Assembly: GCA_016630955.3 (NCBI GenBank)
Contig: CM049987.1
Location: forward strand, 1,550,001-1,614,000
Length of the DNA: 64,000 nucleotides
Source of the DNA: Didymella arachidicola
Taxonomy: Eukaryota > Ascomycota > Dothideomycetes > Pleosporales > Didymellaceae
Direction: 5' to 3'
Shown here: piece by piece, positions 54,419 through 64,000 of the stretch
Numbering within the stretch: position 1 is the first letter of the stretch
Layout of the letters: the number at the start of each line of letters is the position of its first letter
Notes under the pieces: model-generated
Database searches by the model: none
What the model was told of the DNA's origin: nothing
The model's input: the letters and a program-made list of their open reading frames with translations, nothing else
Translations under genes and position numbers: made by a program

Positions 54419-55885
54419 ATGAGAATGCCGACCCTTACAGATGCCATTGGTGGCATGTCCCTATCATCACCCCACCGCGTGCTTGTTGTCGGCTGTGCAT
54501 ACGGAGGTATTGCTGCAATTGTCAACCTCCTCGAGCTGAACAACGGCAAGGCGAGACAGCCCATCTACCCAGGACCAGATTTCAAGGGAGCCAAGAGCAG
54601 GCGAGGCATCGAGGTCACCGTGATCGACGAGCGCGATGGATACTGTGTGTCATCAATCTCTTAGCCCCACTAACCGAGGCTTCAAGTCTTCAGCATGTTT
54701 TCCCATACGGCAGAACCTGGACTGACTGGGTATCTTGTAGTCCACTCGGTAGGAGCTCCACTGGCACATGTAACACCCAAGTATACAAGTCATATGTGGA
54801 AACGCTTCTCTCATCTGAATGAACTGAAGCAGCCAAACTTGACGTTTAAGCATGGTATTGTCAAGAGCATTAATCCAGAGGCCAAAGTTGCTGAATGGGC
54901 CGATCGGAATGGCAAGATCCAGCAGCAGGCATACGACTACCTCGTCGTAGCCACAGGGCTCAAGAGGTATTGGCCCGCCGTACCGAGGTCCGGAAGCTAC
55001 GAGGAATATCTAAGAGATGCAAAGACATTCATCGAGAAGATTACTGGTGGTGATGAATCAAAGCACGAAGGCCGACGAGTAGTCATCATCGGTGCTGGCG
55101 CCGTTGGAATTGAGTTCTCCGGTGAAATCAAGACCTACTACCCTAACATCGATGTTACCCTCATACACTCTCGCGATCAAGTCTTGTCGTCAGAGCCGTT
55201 GCCCTCAGAGCTCAAGGACCGCGTAGGCATAATGCTCAAGGAGGAGGGTGTCAATGTTGTCCTTGGCAGCAGGGCAAAGGTTGAGGAGTTGTCGAACAGC
55301 AAGTTCGAGGTTACGCTGGCCAACGGCGACAAGATCACAGCCGACTTCGTCATCGACTCGACAAGGAAGGGTATGCCCACCACGGACATATTGCCCGAGG
55401 CTTGCTTGAACGAGGACAAAGAAATCAAGGTCGACAACAGCCTAATGTTCAAGGACACAATACCCAACCATAATCATCACTTCGGCGTTGGTGATGTGAT
55501 CCAATGGACCGGCATCAAACGCGCAGGAAGCGCGACAGTCATGGGCCAAGCTGCGGCCATGAATGTCTTTTCTTCGATCTTGAACTCCGAGCTGCCAGCG
55601 AAAGCGCCTGAAGCCGACCGGTACGGCAAGACCGAGCTTCCCTCATGGGATGCTGTCATCGGCATCGCAGTTGGCAAGCAATGTCTGACGTACGACCCTA
55701 AGAATGGCATCAATTATGGCCCCGAGGTACTGCAATCGTATTTTGGTGAGGATCTGGGCTGGGCTGCAAGCTTGAAGTACATGGGGCTAACAGACACCGT
55801 TGACCCGGTTGAGGTGGACGTCCAAGAGCCTGAGGCGACGAAGCTTACAGAGGTGGGCATCAAGCCCGTCAGCATCGCAGCATAA
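54419..55885 (+). CDS. AMID/AIF2-like FAD-dependent pyridine nucleotide oxidoreductase
   Basis: Flavoprotein of the Pyr_redox_2 family (AMID, ferroptosis suppressor/NDH-2 related). Exons 54419-54644 and 54741-55885 (96-bp intron), 456 aa; the splice makes RDGYFHSVGAPLAHVTPK, a family hallmark. The N-terminal FAD site reads VLVVGCAYGGIAA (the usual GGGxxG glycine run is altered). The NAD(P) site is VVIIGAGAVGIEFSGEI, and the second FAD contact is HHFGVGDV. It transfers electrons from NAD(P)H to quinones or other acceptors; location may be membranes or lipid droplets (inferred). An ATG two codons downstream is an alternative start. Confidence 0.92.
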
Positions 55886-56731
55886 ATCACCGCTGCTCCG
55901 TAGGCGACTGTCTTCTCTCTGGCTTTTGATACCTGAATACTATTCAGAATTACACGTTACTCTCAATTTGCTTTCATTGTCGGTGTGCCTGTGCAGTGCT
56001 GCCAAGAGCAGTTCGACCGTTGCGGTCGTTTGAAGAAGCCCTGAAGCAGATGGCATCGGGGAGAAGGTGGGGCTCTACCGGTAGCGTGAAAGCCTCGCGT
56101 CACAGTCGTACTTTGGCATCACCTTTACATCTTCTTACACGGCTGTTCATCGATGTAACTTTTGCACGCGCCATTTTTGGATTGTGACTATTGCTGAAAG
56201 GCTCTTTACGAGTTGAGATGATTCTTCAAGCATTACGGGCTGCAGTGGCTGTGTGACGATGTCTCATCTCCGAATGGGCCGCAAGTTATGGGCAGCAACG
56301 CCAAAATGCAGCTGCAGCCCGATCCTTTGAAAGGCACCACTCCTTTTTGCGAGGTATCTTCGAAACCTTGACGTCCGATAGATCCTTTGGTAACTCCACA
56401 ATGACGAATTCGGGGGTTGAGCCAGTTCCCCAGTTCCTTGTTCCTAGCTCTTGGGCTGTGCATGGTGATCACAGACCCTCGTTGGCCGATCTGCACTGTA
56501 CCTGAGTCTCATCTTACCCAATGGTGGCCCGTCTTTGGGCATACAAGGCAGTTCACTCCCGCTACATGAGTCCTACCTAGTCGTGGCAATATAATGAACA
56601 ACATCGACTGCAGATGTTCACGCATGTCGCCCCCTGCTACGCCAACCTCCACCAGCAACAGCAACATCAAAAGAGCAGTTAAATTCCTCAAAGACGTTGC
56701 TACGAGGAAACTTCGCATCTGACCCTATACG
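55886..56731. other. Intergenic, no gene seen
   Basis: 3' flank of the oxidoreductase and upstream region of a small hypothetical gene. Confidence 0.4.
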
Positions 56732-57099
56732 ATGAGTGGCACAGAATCTCTCGACGATCTCGACAGGATCGCGCAGCTCAAAAATCAATGCTTGCGTACA
56801 TTGCATTGCCCGTGAAGCCCACCATTTACTGACCCTGCGCAGGTGAGGCAAGCAATGTCACTGGTCTCAAAGGCAAGAAACTTGTGGTGGTTTTCCGACG
56901 CTCTTCTGAAAACGAAGGCGAGTACTACTGTGCACTCAGAGGCCAGAGTGACGGCAAATATTTAAAGCTCTGGATGAACAACGAGAAAACGTACCCTTCC
57001 CACACCGAAGCGCTCGAAGCGTACCTGCGCTTTGTCAAGAAGATGAGGAGCGGATGCAGTCTCTTTGGGCCATCATCGAAACCGAGCCGGACGAGATGA
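56732..57099 (+). CDS. Small hypothetical protein, possibly frameshifted
   Basis: Exons 56732-56795 and 56843-57099 (47-bp intron GTACAT...GCGCAG with branch ACTGAC) give 106 aa with a coherent central segment LVVVFRRSSENEGEYYCALR and LKLWMNNEKTYPSHTEALEA. After AYLRFVKK the frame turns basic and stops, while the +1 frame continues as DEERMQSLWAIIETEPDEMS to about 57140. This suggests a one-base loss near 57042. I recognise no family. Gene status moderate; function unknown. Confidence 0.4.
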
Positions 57100-58061
57100 G
57101 CGGAGATGAAGTCTTCTTCATGCTCTTGAACAGTGCACAAGGTGACCCGATCAGCTCGACCGCGTGCCACAGACTATCGCTTCAATGGAGATCAACAACT
57201 TTGGACTTGATCTGTCTTCACAACGTCGCCGTTCACGCTTGTCAGGTCGTCCAAACGGTCGCATGCTCTATTGCCATGACCTCGGCGGTACAATACAGTC
57301 CGCGGGACGTACTATATGGAAGATAGACTGTCGAGTGCGACCAAACCCGCTCACTTGCTTTATTTCCGAACACTACGGCTGCTATCGGACTCACACTCAG
57401 CGGAGGCGCACTACTAGATAAAATGCACCAACACAACGCGTTCCTCTTCCATTTCAATAATTTAGTCTTGGCTCATACTCTGAGCCCATATTCCTTTAGT
57501 GTGCTCATGTCCACTATCACGCATTTCCCTTGCCCTGTCATGGATCGCAATTTGCCATGGTTCAAGAATATGTCTACTTCACAGCTCTGCAGCTTCGAAT
57601 TAGTAGCAGCAAGCGGCAGATTCCACCATTCTTACGCTTTCGTGAATGGCCGCTCTAAATTGGAAGCGAGCCTATCGCATGTGAATCTTTGGGCAAGCTC
57701 TGCTGGTTGTGGTGAACTTGTACTTGGGTGCAATAGTCCGTCTCCTTGGTGCGCAACTCCACGTGGGAATTTTGGCAGACTATGGTAGTGTAGGAGAACC
57801 ATGGCAATATGGAAGATCATCGATATGTTCAGTTGTTGTGAATGATAGGATATGATACAGCAATGAGGACAGAATTGGCCTGGTATATGTAGTGGAAGTT
57901 TACACAATTATGCGTGACCGTCTGAGGCATGACCATGCAATGTCACGCATGTTTTTTTCATACAGAACGCAAGAACCCTTCGAGTGAACAGAGACTCCAA
58001 GTCCAATAGCTGGATGTAGAATCACTACCAGGTTCCATTCGTTGGTGTCCTGGCCTGAGGT
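57100..58061. other. Intergenic
   Basis: Begins with the likely out-of-frame continuation of the small gene (to about 57326); afterwards nothing recognised up to the SDR stop codon. Confidence 0.35.
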
Positions 58062-59154
58062 CTAGTTGTTAAGGCCCTGCTTCTTCAAATATTTCGGGTT
58101 GATCTCATCATCCTGCATTGTGTAGGGAAGGTTCCCGATCTTCTGCTCGAGGATCTGCTTCGTCAGCTTCCACAAGTTTAGGCCTAGAACCGGGCTCTTC
58201 GATTGGTCTGACGGTTCAGTGATCTTGCGGTCAGGTACGATATATGAACCTTGCACCTGCTCTTTTGCAATGTCTGGATGAGTTGCAGCGAACAAGATGG
58301 GCCGACAGCCTTGCTTCACTGGGTCCTTCATCAAAGGCCTCACCACAGCCACACCGACCTTGCTGAGTGTGCCGTATGCCTCGATAGCTTGGTCCTGCTG
58401 GTCTGTCACGACACCTCCTGGATGTGTGGCGTTGATCCAAGGGATTCCAGTGTTGCCAATGATCTGGCCGAACTGACCAGCCCTGATGCGCAACAGCATC
58501 TCACGGAGGAAAATGACTTGAGCGAGCTTCGTACGATTGTACAACTGCAGGGCGCCAATGTCCTGGTTCATCTCCTCGATAGACACAAACTTGATATCGC
58601 TGCTTGCCAGCCTATGCATGTCCGAAGACTGAGCGACAAGTCGTGATTCTGGTGTCTTCTGCAGGATGGGCAAGAGCGTGAGCATGAGGTGTGCTTGTGC
58701 AAAGTGGTTGACCTGCATGTGTGTATCCAAACCATCCTCGCTTTCGTTGTATATACCAACACCAATACCGGCATTGCAGATCAAGGCGTCGAGCCTGTCA
58801 AGCTCCTTTGATAGCTCCCGTACAACTTTGTCTGTTTGCTTGAAGGACTCAAGATTGCAAGGCCTCCATTCGACTCGGCTAGCGTCACCCCAATGTTTGA
58901 GCGCTTCTTGTGCTTCTACGGCGTGCTGTTTGCTCTGTGAGAGGAGGTAGATCTTCTGAGCGTTGTGCTGGAGGAGATGCGCGACGATACCGAAGCCAAT
59001 ACCGGCTGAACCGCCGGTGACGACGTAGACCTGGGATGGTGTGAGCGAGGGTAGATTGATAGGTATTGGGAAAACTTGCCTTCCCGCTAAGATCGGGAAT
59101 ATCCTCGTCTGGGTCGAAAGTGTTGCTGAAGAAAACGTTTTTGATGGTCTGCAT
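58062..59154 (-). CDS. Short-chain dehydrogenase/reductase (retinol-dehydrogenase/WWOX-like)
   Basis: NAD(P)-dependent oxidoreductase of the classical/extended SDR type. Exons 59154-59080 and 59030-58062, 347 aa. The 49-bp intron has a GC donor (AAG|GCAAGT) and CAG acceptor; joining gives DLSGK-VYVVTGGSAGIGFGI, the cofactor site, and no GT donor keeps the frame. Other motifs: ICNAGIG, a Ser in VAQSSDMHR, and the catalytic YNRTK (YxxxK), then ATHPGGV. Substrate is unknown; similar fungal proteins act on small carbonyls or sit in secondary-metabolite pathways. It is first of three minus-strand enzymes (SDR, HAD, esterase), but spacings of 0.4-0.5 kb do not argue for a cluster. Confidence 0.9.
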
Positions 59155-59665
59155 AGTTACTATTGTGCTATGCTAGGTAGGATGCGTGGTAGCGAGCTTC
59201 TTTGTTGTAAAGGCACGTCTGCGAGCGACCGAGAAAAGTACAGACTGAGACATTAGTCGATGTATGCGCACTTAGACCCACACCCAACCCCAGGAAACGC
59301 GTGCAGCATCGTGTCGTCATAATGAGATGCACATGTGGAGGCAACTCACGAAACTGGTGCTGCAAGGTCAATCAGCGTCTGTGTAGGGCACGCAGGTGTG
59401 GTTTGGAATCACCAAATCCCTCAAATGCTATGCTTCTCTACTACATAAATGCCCATGTTCTCTTACTGCTGTGCCGTGGTTGAGATGATGACGAGGGACA
59501 GCTCGAGCTGCAGGGCAGTTGCGGCCCCGCTTTTTCACCGAAAGCGACTAGTGCTGTTGCCCTAAACTTTCTTCACGATCGTCATGAAAGGAAACTACCG
59601 CCGCTATTTGCTTGACTTCTGAGGATGTTCTTGCGTCAGGTATGTACAAAAAATGCCTTGCGTGT
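59155..59665. other. Intergenic
   Basis: Promoter of the SDR gene and 3' flank of the dehalogenase gene; no other feature seen. Confidence 0.4.
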
Positions 59666-60397
59666 TTAACGTGTCTCCTCTGCCAGCTCCTTATCCACGG
59701 CATCCGCCATGTCAGCCAATGTGTCGAATTTCCATGTATACACCGGGTCGTTACGGTTTCCCATGACTGCACCGGGCCTGTAAATCCAACTTGACTTCAT
59801 CTCCATATGCTTCGCTGGGTGGTGATCATGGAATTGACTCTGCGCCGTTTGCAGCACCTGATCTTTCCGGATGTCAAACGCGTCTTTCACATGACTGAGC
59901 ATGTACTCGAAGTTCTTTAGATCAGGCTTATAAGACCCAATATCTTGCGCTGTGTATACAGCATCAAACTGGAAGCCTTTCAGACCGTACGAATTTCCCG
60001 CCTTGAAACTTTCGTTGTCCACGTTGCTCAGCACAACCAACTTGTACGTCTTGCTCAACCTCTTCAGCGCCTCAACCGTGTCTGGGAATGCGGGCCAGCT
60101 CCCTACACTCGCACCGAAGGCTAAACTCTGTTCCTCTGTAGGATTTTCAAACCCAAGCTTAGAACATAGCTGAGGATGAACGGCTGTGAGTACTTGCGAG
60201 TACTTCCAGTCGGGATGTTCTCTCTCGATAGTAGATTCGATGGAATGAAGAGCTTTGAGGATGTGCCTCTCATCCAAGTCGGTCTTGTTGTTCGCTTCGA
60301 GGATGGGGCGCAGTGCAGTCAAGGCGCCGCGCTCCCAGTCGATCAAAGTGCCATAGACATCGAATGATAGGAGTTTGAAGTCGGTGAGTTTCGACAT
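59666..60397 (-). CDS. HAD-superfamily haloacid dehalogenase type II-like hydrolase
   Basis: 243-aa single-exon protein of the L-2-haloacid dehalogenase/phosphatase branch. Motif I is LLSFDVYGTLIDW with nucleophile Asp13, motif II has Ser in LVVLSNVDN, and motif III has Lys in GSYKPDLKNFEYM. The C-terminal SQFHDHHPAKHMEMKSSWIY matches the family. The usual motif IV acids are less clear (QFHDHHPAK). It would hydrolyse 2-haloacids or small phosphate esters in the cytosol; fungal members are poorly characterised. Start is the first ATG, with the nucleophile at the usual distance. Confidence 0.9.
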   Translation of the reverse strand: MSKLTDFKLLSFDVYGTLIDWERGALTALRPILEANNKTDLDERHILKALHSIESTIEREHPDWKYSQVLTAVHPQLCSKLGFENPTEEQSLAFGASVGSWPAFPDTVEALKRLSKTYKLVVLSNVDNESFKAGNSYGLKGFQFDAVYTAQDIGSYKPDLKNFEYMLSHVKDAFDIRKDQVLQTAQSQFHDHHPAKHMEMKSSWIYRPGAVMGNRNDPVYTWKFDTLADMADAVDKELAEETR

Positions 60398-60821
60398 GTG
60401 TGGATCTCGTACGACCCTTGATTAAAGTCGAGTGAAGGCGCATCAGTGAAATGAATAAGCTCTGATTCTATATCGAGATACCATGAACCAAAGGGGCTCG
60501 CAAAATTATATACGCATCTCGTGTGCTGTTGTTGATTTATCATCTGCATCCTTCTCTAGGCGCGCCCCGCTTTCGTGAGTGATGTTGCGGGGTTGACGCA
60601 AACGCGCCCTTCGAGGTACATGCTTATCTGCGATGTATGCCGACCACCATACAAAGCGACACGCTGGCGTGGTTTGAGAACACAATAAGGCAGGTGTCAA
60701 GTATAATCAAGACGGATGATATCAGAATAACGTAAAGTAGTCGTAAGAGTTCAGTATGGCGCGGTGTCTGAGCAAGGCAATCATGACTTCACCCATTGTC
60801 GTATATTGTTGCTGTGTGAAA
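60398..60821. other. Intergenic
   Basis: Upstream of the dehalogenase and downstream of the carboxylesterase; nothing recognised. Confidence 0.4.
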
Positions 60822-62621
60822 TTACTTATTGAGTCGCTTTTGGCGAGCCGAGTCCCTCCACCAAGCACATCGCTCTATCCTTATACCCGCAGCTTCTTCC
60901 TCCATCTGCGTTCCACCCTGCTCGGGCGGATTCACAAGGAGATGCCTTCCTGAAGTTCCGGTATAAGTCTCCCATTTTGCCGCCCTCGAATCGGCGTAAG
61001 TGTTCGGGTTGCCACTGACTACAAAGCTAGCATAGTAGCTGCTGTAAATCTCGGCAATCTCAGGGTATTGCGTACCCGTCTGACCATTAGAGTAGCTGGC
61101 ATCACTTGCGTGGGGGACACCGAGGTATGTAGGCGACCAGTTCGGGGTGTTGAAGCGAGCCTTGTAGACGGGTTGGCCAGCCGCAGCAAGAAGGCTGGCG
61201 GTGTCCTGAACAGGGCAGATATAGCTGTAGTCACCATATGCAGCGCTAATTCGTTGAAACTGAGGGCTGATATAATTTTGGGTCACAGGTAGGAAGGGGC
61301 TCTGAGCGCCGTAGGTCGTAGGGTCAGGGTACAAGCGCTGCAAATCCTCGAGGTCTGCTTCCGTAAGGCCAGGGGCCAGGTTCTGCCAGAACTTGACGAA
61401 ATCAGTGTTTGTCTTGAGATCCTGAGGCGCGAAGGAGCTGCCGTCATCGGTGGAAGAGGAGATTAGGATGGGAACCTTGAAGAAGGTGCTGTCCTCGCCT
61501 GATGCGGAGCCGCGCTTCTCCAGAAGGGGGCCGGGAGACACAGGTTGCCAGGGCCACGTGATGTTGTACTCGGAATTTGAGTACATAGCAGACGAGATGA
61601 ACTGTAGGTCATCGATCTCAGCAGCGCGCAGGCATGCCATTGCAGCATCGTTGGGTGACGTAGGGCAGTTGAGATAGTCCATAAATTCAGCGAACTGGCG
61701 CTGATATAAAGAATAGTCAACACCAGGAAAAGCACGCGCTGTTGGCGAGCCAGAAGCCAGTATAGCCCTGGCAAAGAGAGGCTTGCCAGCATCTACTCCA
61801 TAATCGTGGAAAAGATGGATTCCGACGGAGTGCCCACCCGCGCTAAGGCCACCAAGCGTGACTTGATCTTTGTCACCACCAAAGGATCCTGCATAATTCT
61901 GGACAAACTCCAGCATTTGATGCTGGTCCCGTAAGCCCAGATTCAGACCATCCTCCTCCTCCATCAGCTTGCTGGGGATGTTGCCGATCGCACCAAGGCG
62001 GTATTGGACCGTGATGACCATGAGGGGTTGAGCACTGCGGGCGACGAATGTAGCACCATCGAAGCTCTTTCCGGTACCACTGACAAACGAACCACCGTGG
62101 AGGTACACCAAGATTGGAAGCTTCTGGTGAAGTGGGATGCCTGAGGGTCGGAAGACGTTCAAGTTAAGGCAGGCCTCTGACTGCAGCATGGACCCATAGA
62201 CGTTCTGCCAGCAAGCTGGCCCGTAAGCGGTGGCATTTTTGATACCATCGAATGCTGCCGGCCAGGTGACAGGTTTGAATCGACCTTCGCCGACTGGCTG
62301 TGTTGAATAATCAACACCAAGCCATGCATCGATCGGGCTGCTGAATGTTGTCGTCTCCAAAAGGTTCGAAACGACCTTAACACCTCGAAATGACCCGTAT
62401 CCGGGAAGGGTCACCACAAGGTCTCCATCTAAGCCATCGGTAGGCATGCCCTGGGTTGGTCGCCCAAGGCTGGCAGTGCCAAACACCCAGAATAAAAGGG
62501 TTACTGTACTAGCGAACAACATAATGACAGGAAATCTTCTCTTGAGCCACCTGAACGATCTACTTTCCTGTGTTGGGGCTCCACCCCCATTTAACAGCGG
62601 CTCGTCCTGCGAAGCCGACAT
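60822..62621 (-). CDS. Membrane-anchored type B carboxylesterase/lipase
   Basis: 599-aa single-exon alpha/beta-hydrolase of the carboxylesterase/cholinesterase family. A cytosolic N-terminus of about 30 residues, then a signal-anchor helix (FPVIMLFASTVTLLFWVFG, about residues 30-48), make it a type II membrane protein. The catalytic domain has VYLHGGSFVSGTG (oxyanion hole), the nucleophile Ser in TLGGLSAGGHSVG, an acid in ISSSTDDGSSFAP (Asp where many have Glu) and His in GVPHASD. The common EDCLYLNV block reads EACLNLNVF. Family is clear; substrate is unknown, and extracellular or vacuolar ester hydrolysis is inferred from topology. Confidence 0.93.
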   Translation of the reverse strand: MSASQDEPLLNGGGAPTQESRSFRWLKRRFPVIMLFASTVTLLFWVFGTASLGRPTQGMPTDGLDGDLVVTLPGYGSFRGVKVVSNLLETTTFSSPIDAWLGVDYSTQPVGEGRFKPVTWPAAFDGIKNATAYGPACWQNVYGSMLQSEACLNLNVFRPSGIPLHQKLPILVYLHGGSFVSGTGKSFDGATFVARSAQPLMVITVQYRLGAIGNIPSKLMEEEDGLNLGLRDQHQMLEFVQNYAGSFGGDKDQVTLGGLSAGGHSVGIHLFHDYGVDAGKPLFARAILASGSPTARAFPGVDYSLYQRQFAEFMDYLNCPTSPNDAAMACLRAAEIDDLQFISSAMYSNSEYNITWPWQPVSPGPLLEKRGSASGEDSTFFKVPILISSSTDDGSSFAPQDLKTNTDFVKFWQNLAPGLTEADLEDLQRLYPDPTTYGAQSPFLPVTQNYISPQFQRISAAYGDYSYICPVQDTASLLAAAGQPVYKARFNTPNWSPTYLGVPHASDASYSNGQTGTQYPEIAEIYSSYYASFVVSGNPNTYADSRAAKWETYTGTSGRHLLVNPPEQGGTQMEEEAAGIRIERCAWWRDSARQKRLNK

Positions 62622-64000
62622 GTGTGAACATCCAAACTAGTCTCGGTGAATCTGCGGAAGACTGTAGGCGCAGCAGTCAAAAGACGGTTCGGCGCAATGA
62701 TAATGACGCCGTACCCGGGTAGCGTAACGTCGGGTACTATCTTCGCGATGTAGTCCGGACGTGTGATGTTCAGAGACTGGACGGACTGCGGAGATGGCTC
62801 GTGCTAACGACACAAGTGCCCAGCCTACGTCATAGCTGGTTAGTCGACTGCCAAGTTGAGGTTGGTCGAGTGCAACATTGCGCTCGGATATTTTCTTCCT
62901 GCATCGTGGCGCCCTGTTGCCCACGGGGTCGAGAGTAAGATACGAACGGCAGATGACTCGGATCCACTTCAATCACCGCATTTTGCCTGCACCAAGCCGC
63001 CATCGAAAAATCTTCGACTTGAGTCTCAGTGCTTGTAGACTTGCGATTCATTTACGCTCCACATCTCGGTCTGCGAAGGGCTTGGTCCGATCACGGTACC
63101 ACAACGGGTCAACCGTTCACATTAATGTAGGCCTTTGTTGTGGGGAGCATTCCATCAGGATCGCTCTCTTGAAAAAGGATCTGTGGAACGAGTATAGCTG
63201 TGTCGAGCAAGACCAGCAAGTGAGTAGGGTCAAGAAGCGCACGCGACCTTTGCAGGGATAGGAACTCCGGTCGGTGCTGCTGGCAAGAAATGCGCGATAG
63301 TGGAACCGTTGACCTCGTATGGCCAAATGCAAGGATACTGTCATGTCAATAGCTCAATTTGTGTCAGGTGGTAACTTTGGGCATTGTCAACGGACGCTGG
63401 AGATCATGTGCAGCACGACCAGACCCTCGAAAAGGACGGGGATGGGCAACGTCGATAAGTTGATGTCGATGATAGACGGTCGAGCAAGGGAGCGACTATT
63501 GACAGGTACCAGGGCTGCGGTACGAAACAGGAGCGGAGCGGCTTTTCCAATCGATTTGAACGCCGATCAAGCATCAGCTTCCGGCAACATCAATGCGCCG
63601 GCAACATTTCACAAATCCAGGGAAGACCTCCATCCACCTGCGTAAAAGCACCAGGTTTTGAGCGAGGGCTACATCTGCTGAGACAAGGGCTTCAGAATGC
63701 ATCTCACCAGCGGGATCGGGCACGCATCGCCAGACTTGCCCACACTGCAACTACAGCATGGATTGGAGCTGGTGACTTAATCTATGCACTGCTTACTAGT
63801 GCCAACTAGCAGCAAAAGTATCGCGTAGATCGTCTAATGTTATCCACGCTTAAGGCAACATCTACACATTCTTGTGGATATCGCCCTGAAGGTCCAACAT
63901 GACCAGCTAGAACTGCATAGAGAACTATCCCTATGATATCTCCGCCGACGTGCGTCGCGTATCTGGATACGCAGACTGTTGTGCCAGCGCCCACAGAATC
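62622..64000. other. Terminal intergenic region
   Basis: 1.4 kb containing the esterase promoter and short frames (for example 62878-63261 and 63319-63645) without recognisable similarity. No RNA gene or repeat seen. Confidence 0.35.

Noticed and set aside
62878..63645. Two open frames of 108-127 codons near the end
   Set aside because: No motifs, atypical composition, no promoter or splice support.
1..64000. tRNA or rRNA genes
   Set aside because: Looked for T-loop GGTTCGAATCC-like cores with cloverleaf partners in the intergenic stretches and found none I could support; a covariance search would be decisive.

Overview
The window is nuclear DNA of a filamentous ascomycete. About 27 introns of roughly 40-175 bp could be placed by joining reading frames at canonical splice sites, most with CTAAC/CTGAC-type branch points. 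The gene set fits: GH18 chitinase, GH11 xylanase fragment, HET-type incompatibility relic, PTH11/rhodopsin-like membrane protein, PEX8, and Fot1/pogo-type transposons. Dothideomycetes (Pleosporales) is my best guess from overall protein character; it is an inference and was not tested by a search.

Layout. 0.2-1.6 kb: secreted chitinase. 2.4-2.8 kb: F-box-like relic. 2.9-6.6 kb: two nested Tc1/mariner-type (pogo/Fot1-like) elements. The outer one has a broken transposase; the inner one is intact and sits in the outer one's 3' noncoding part. 7.2-43.6 kb: mostly ordinary housekeeping genes: SLC35F-type transporter, eIF5, THI6, saccharopine-dehydrogenase-like oxidoreductase, RING/PHD ligase, Nudix hydrolase, RING protein, peroxiredoxin with a long tail, TMEM170-like protein, PEX8, CLC channel, IAH1-like esterase, a retropepsin-fold protein and a UBP12-type deubiquitinase. 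A HET-gene relic abutting a 5'-truncated GH11 xylanase interrupts this series at 28.9-30.6 kb.

44.5-54.4 kb is an accessory-looking, gene-poor stretch. It holds a decaying bacterial-type two-gene module (MazG-like pyrophosphohydrolase overlapping a GIY-YIG/DUF2075 Schlafen-group-3 helicase), a small secreted cysteine-containing protein, a 528-bp CACTA-type MITE in that protein's upstream region, and a rhodopsin-like gene with an early stop. 54.4-62.6 kb returns to metabolic genes: an AMID-like flavin oxidoreductase, then a minus-strand run of SDR, HAD dehalogenase and carboxylesterase. The last 1.4 kb shows no convincing gene.

The most notable items are the prokaryote-type MazG + GIY-YIG-DUF2075 module, which keeps a bacterial overlapping-gene layout inside a fungal chromosome and is dying by point mutation; the nested transposons with target-site duplications resolved to the base; the CACTA MITE next to a candidate effector; the HET/xylanase breakpoint; and three GC-AG introns among about 27.
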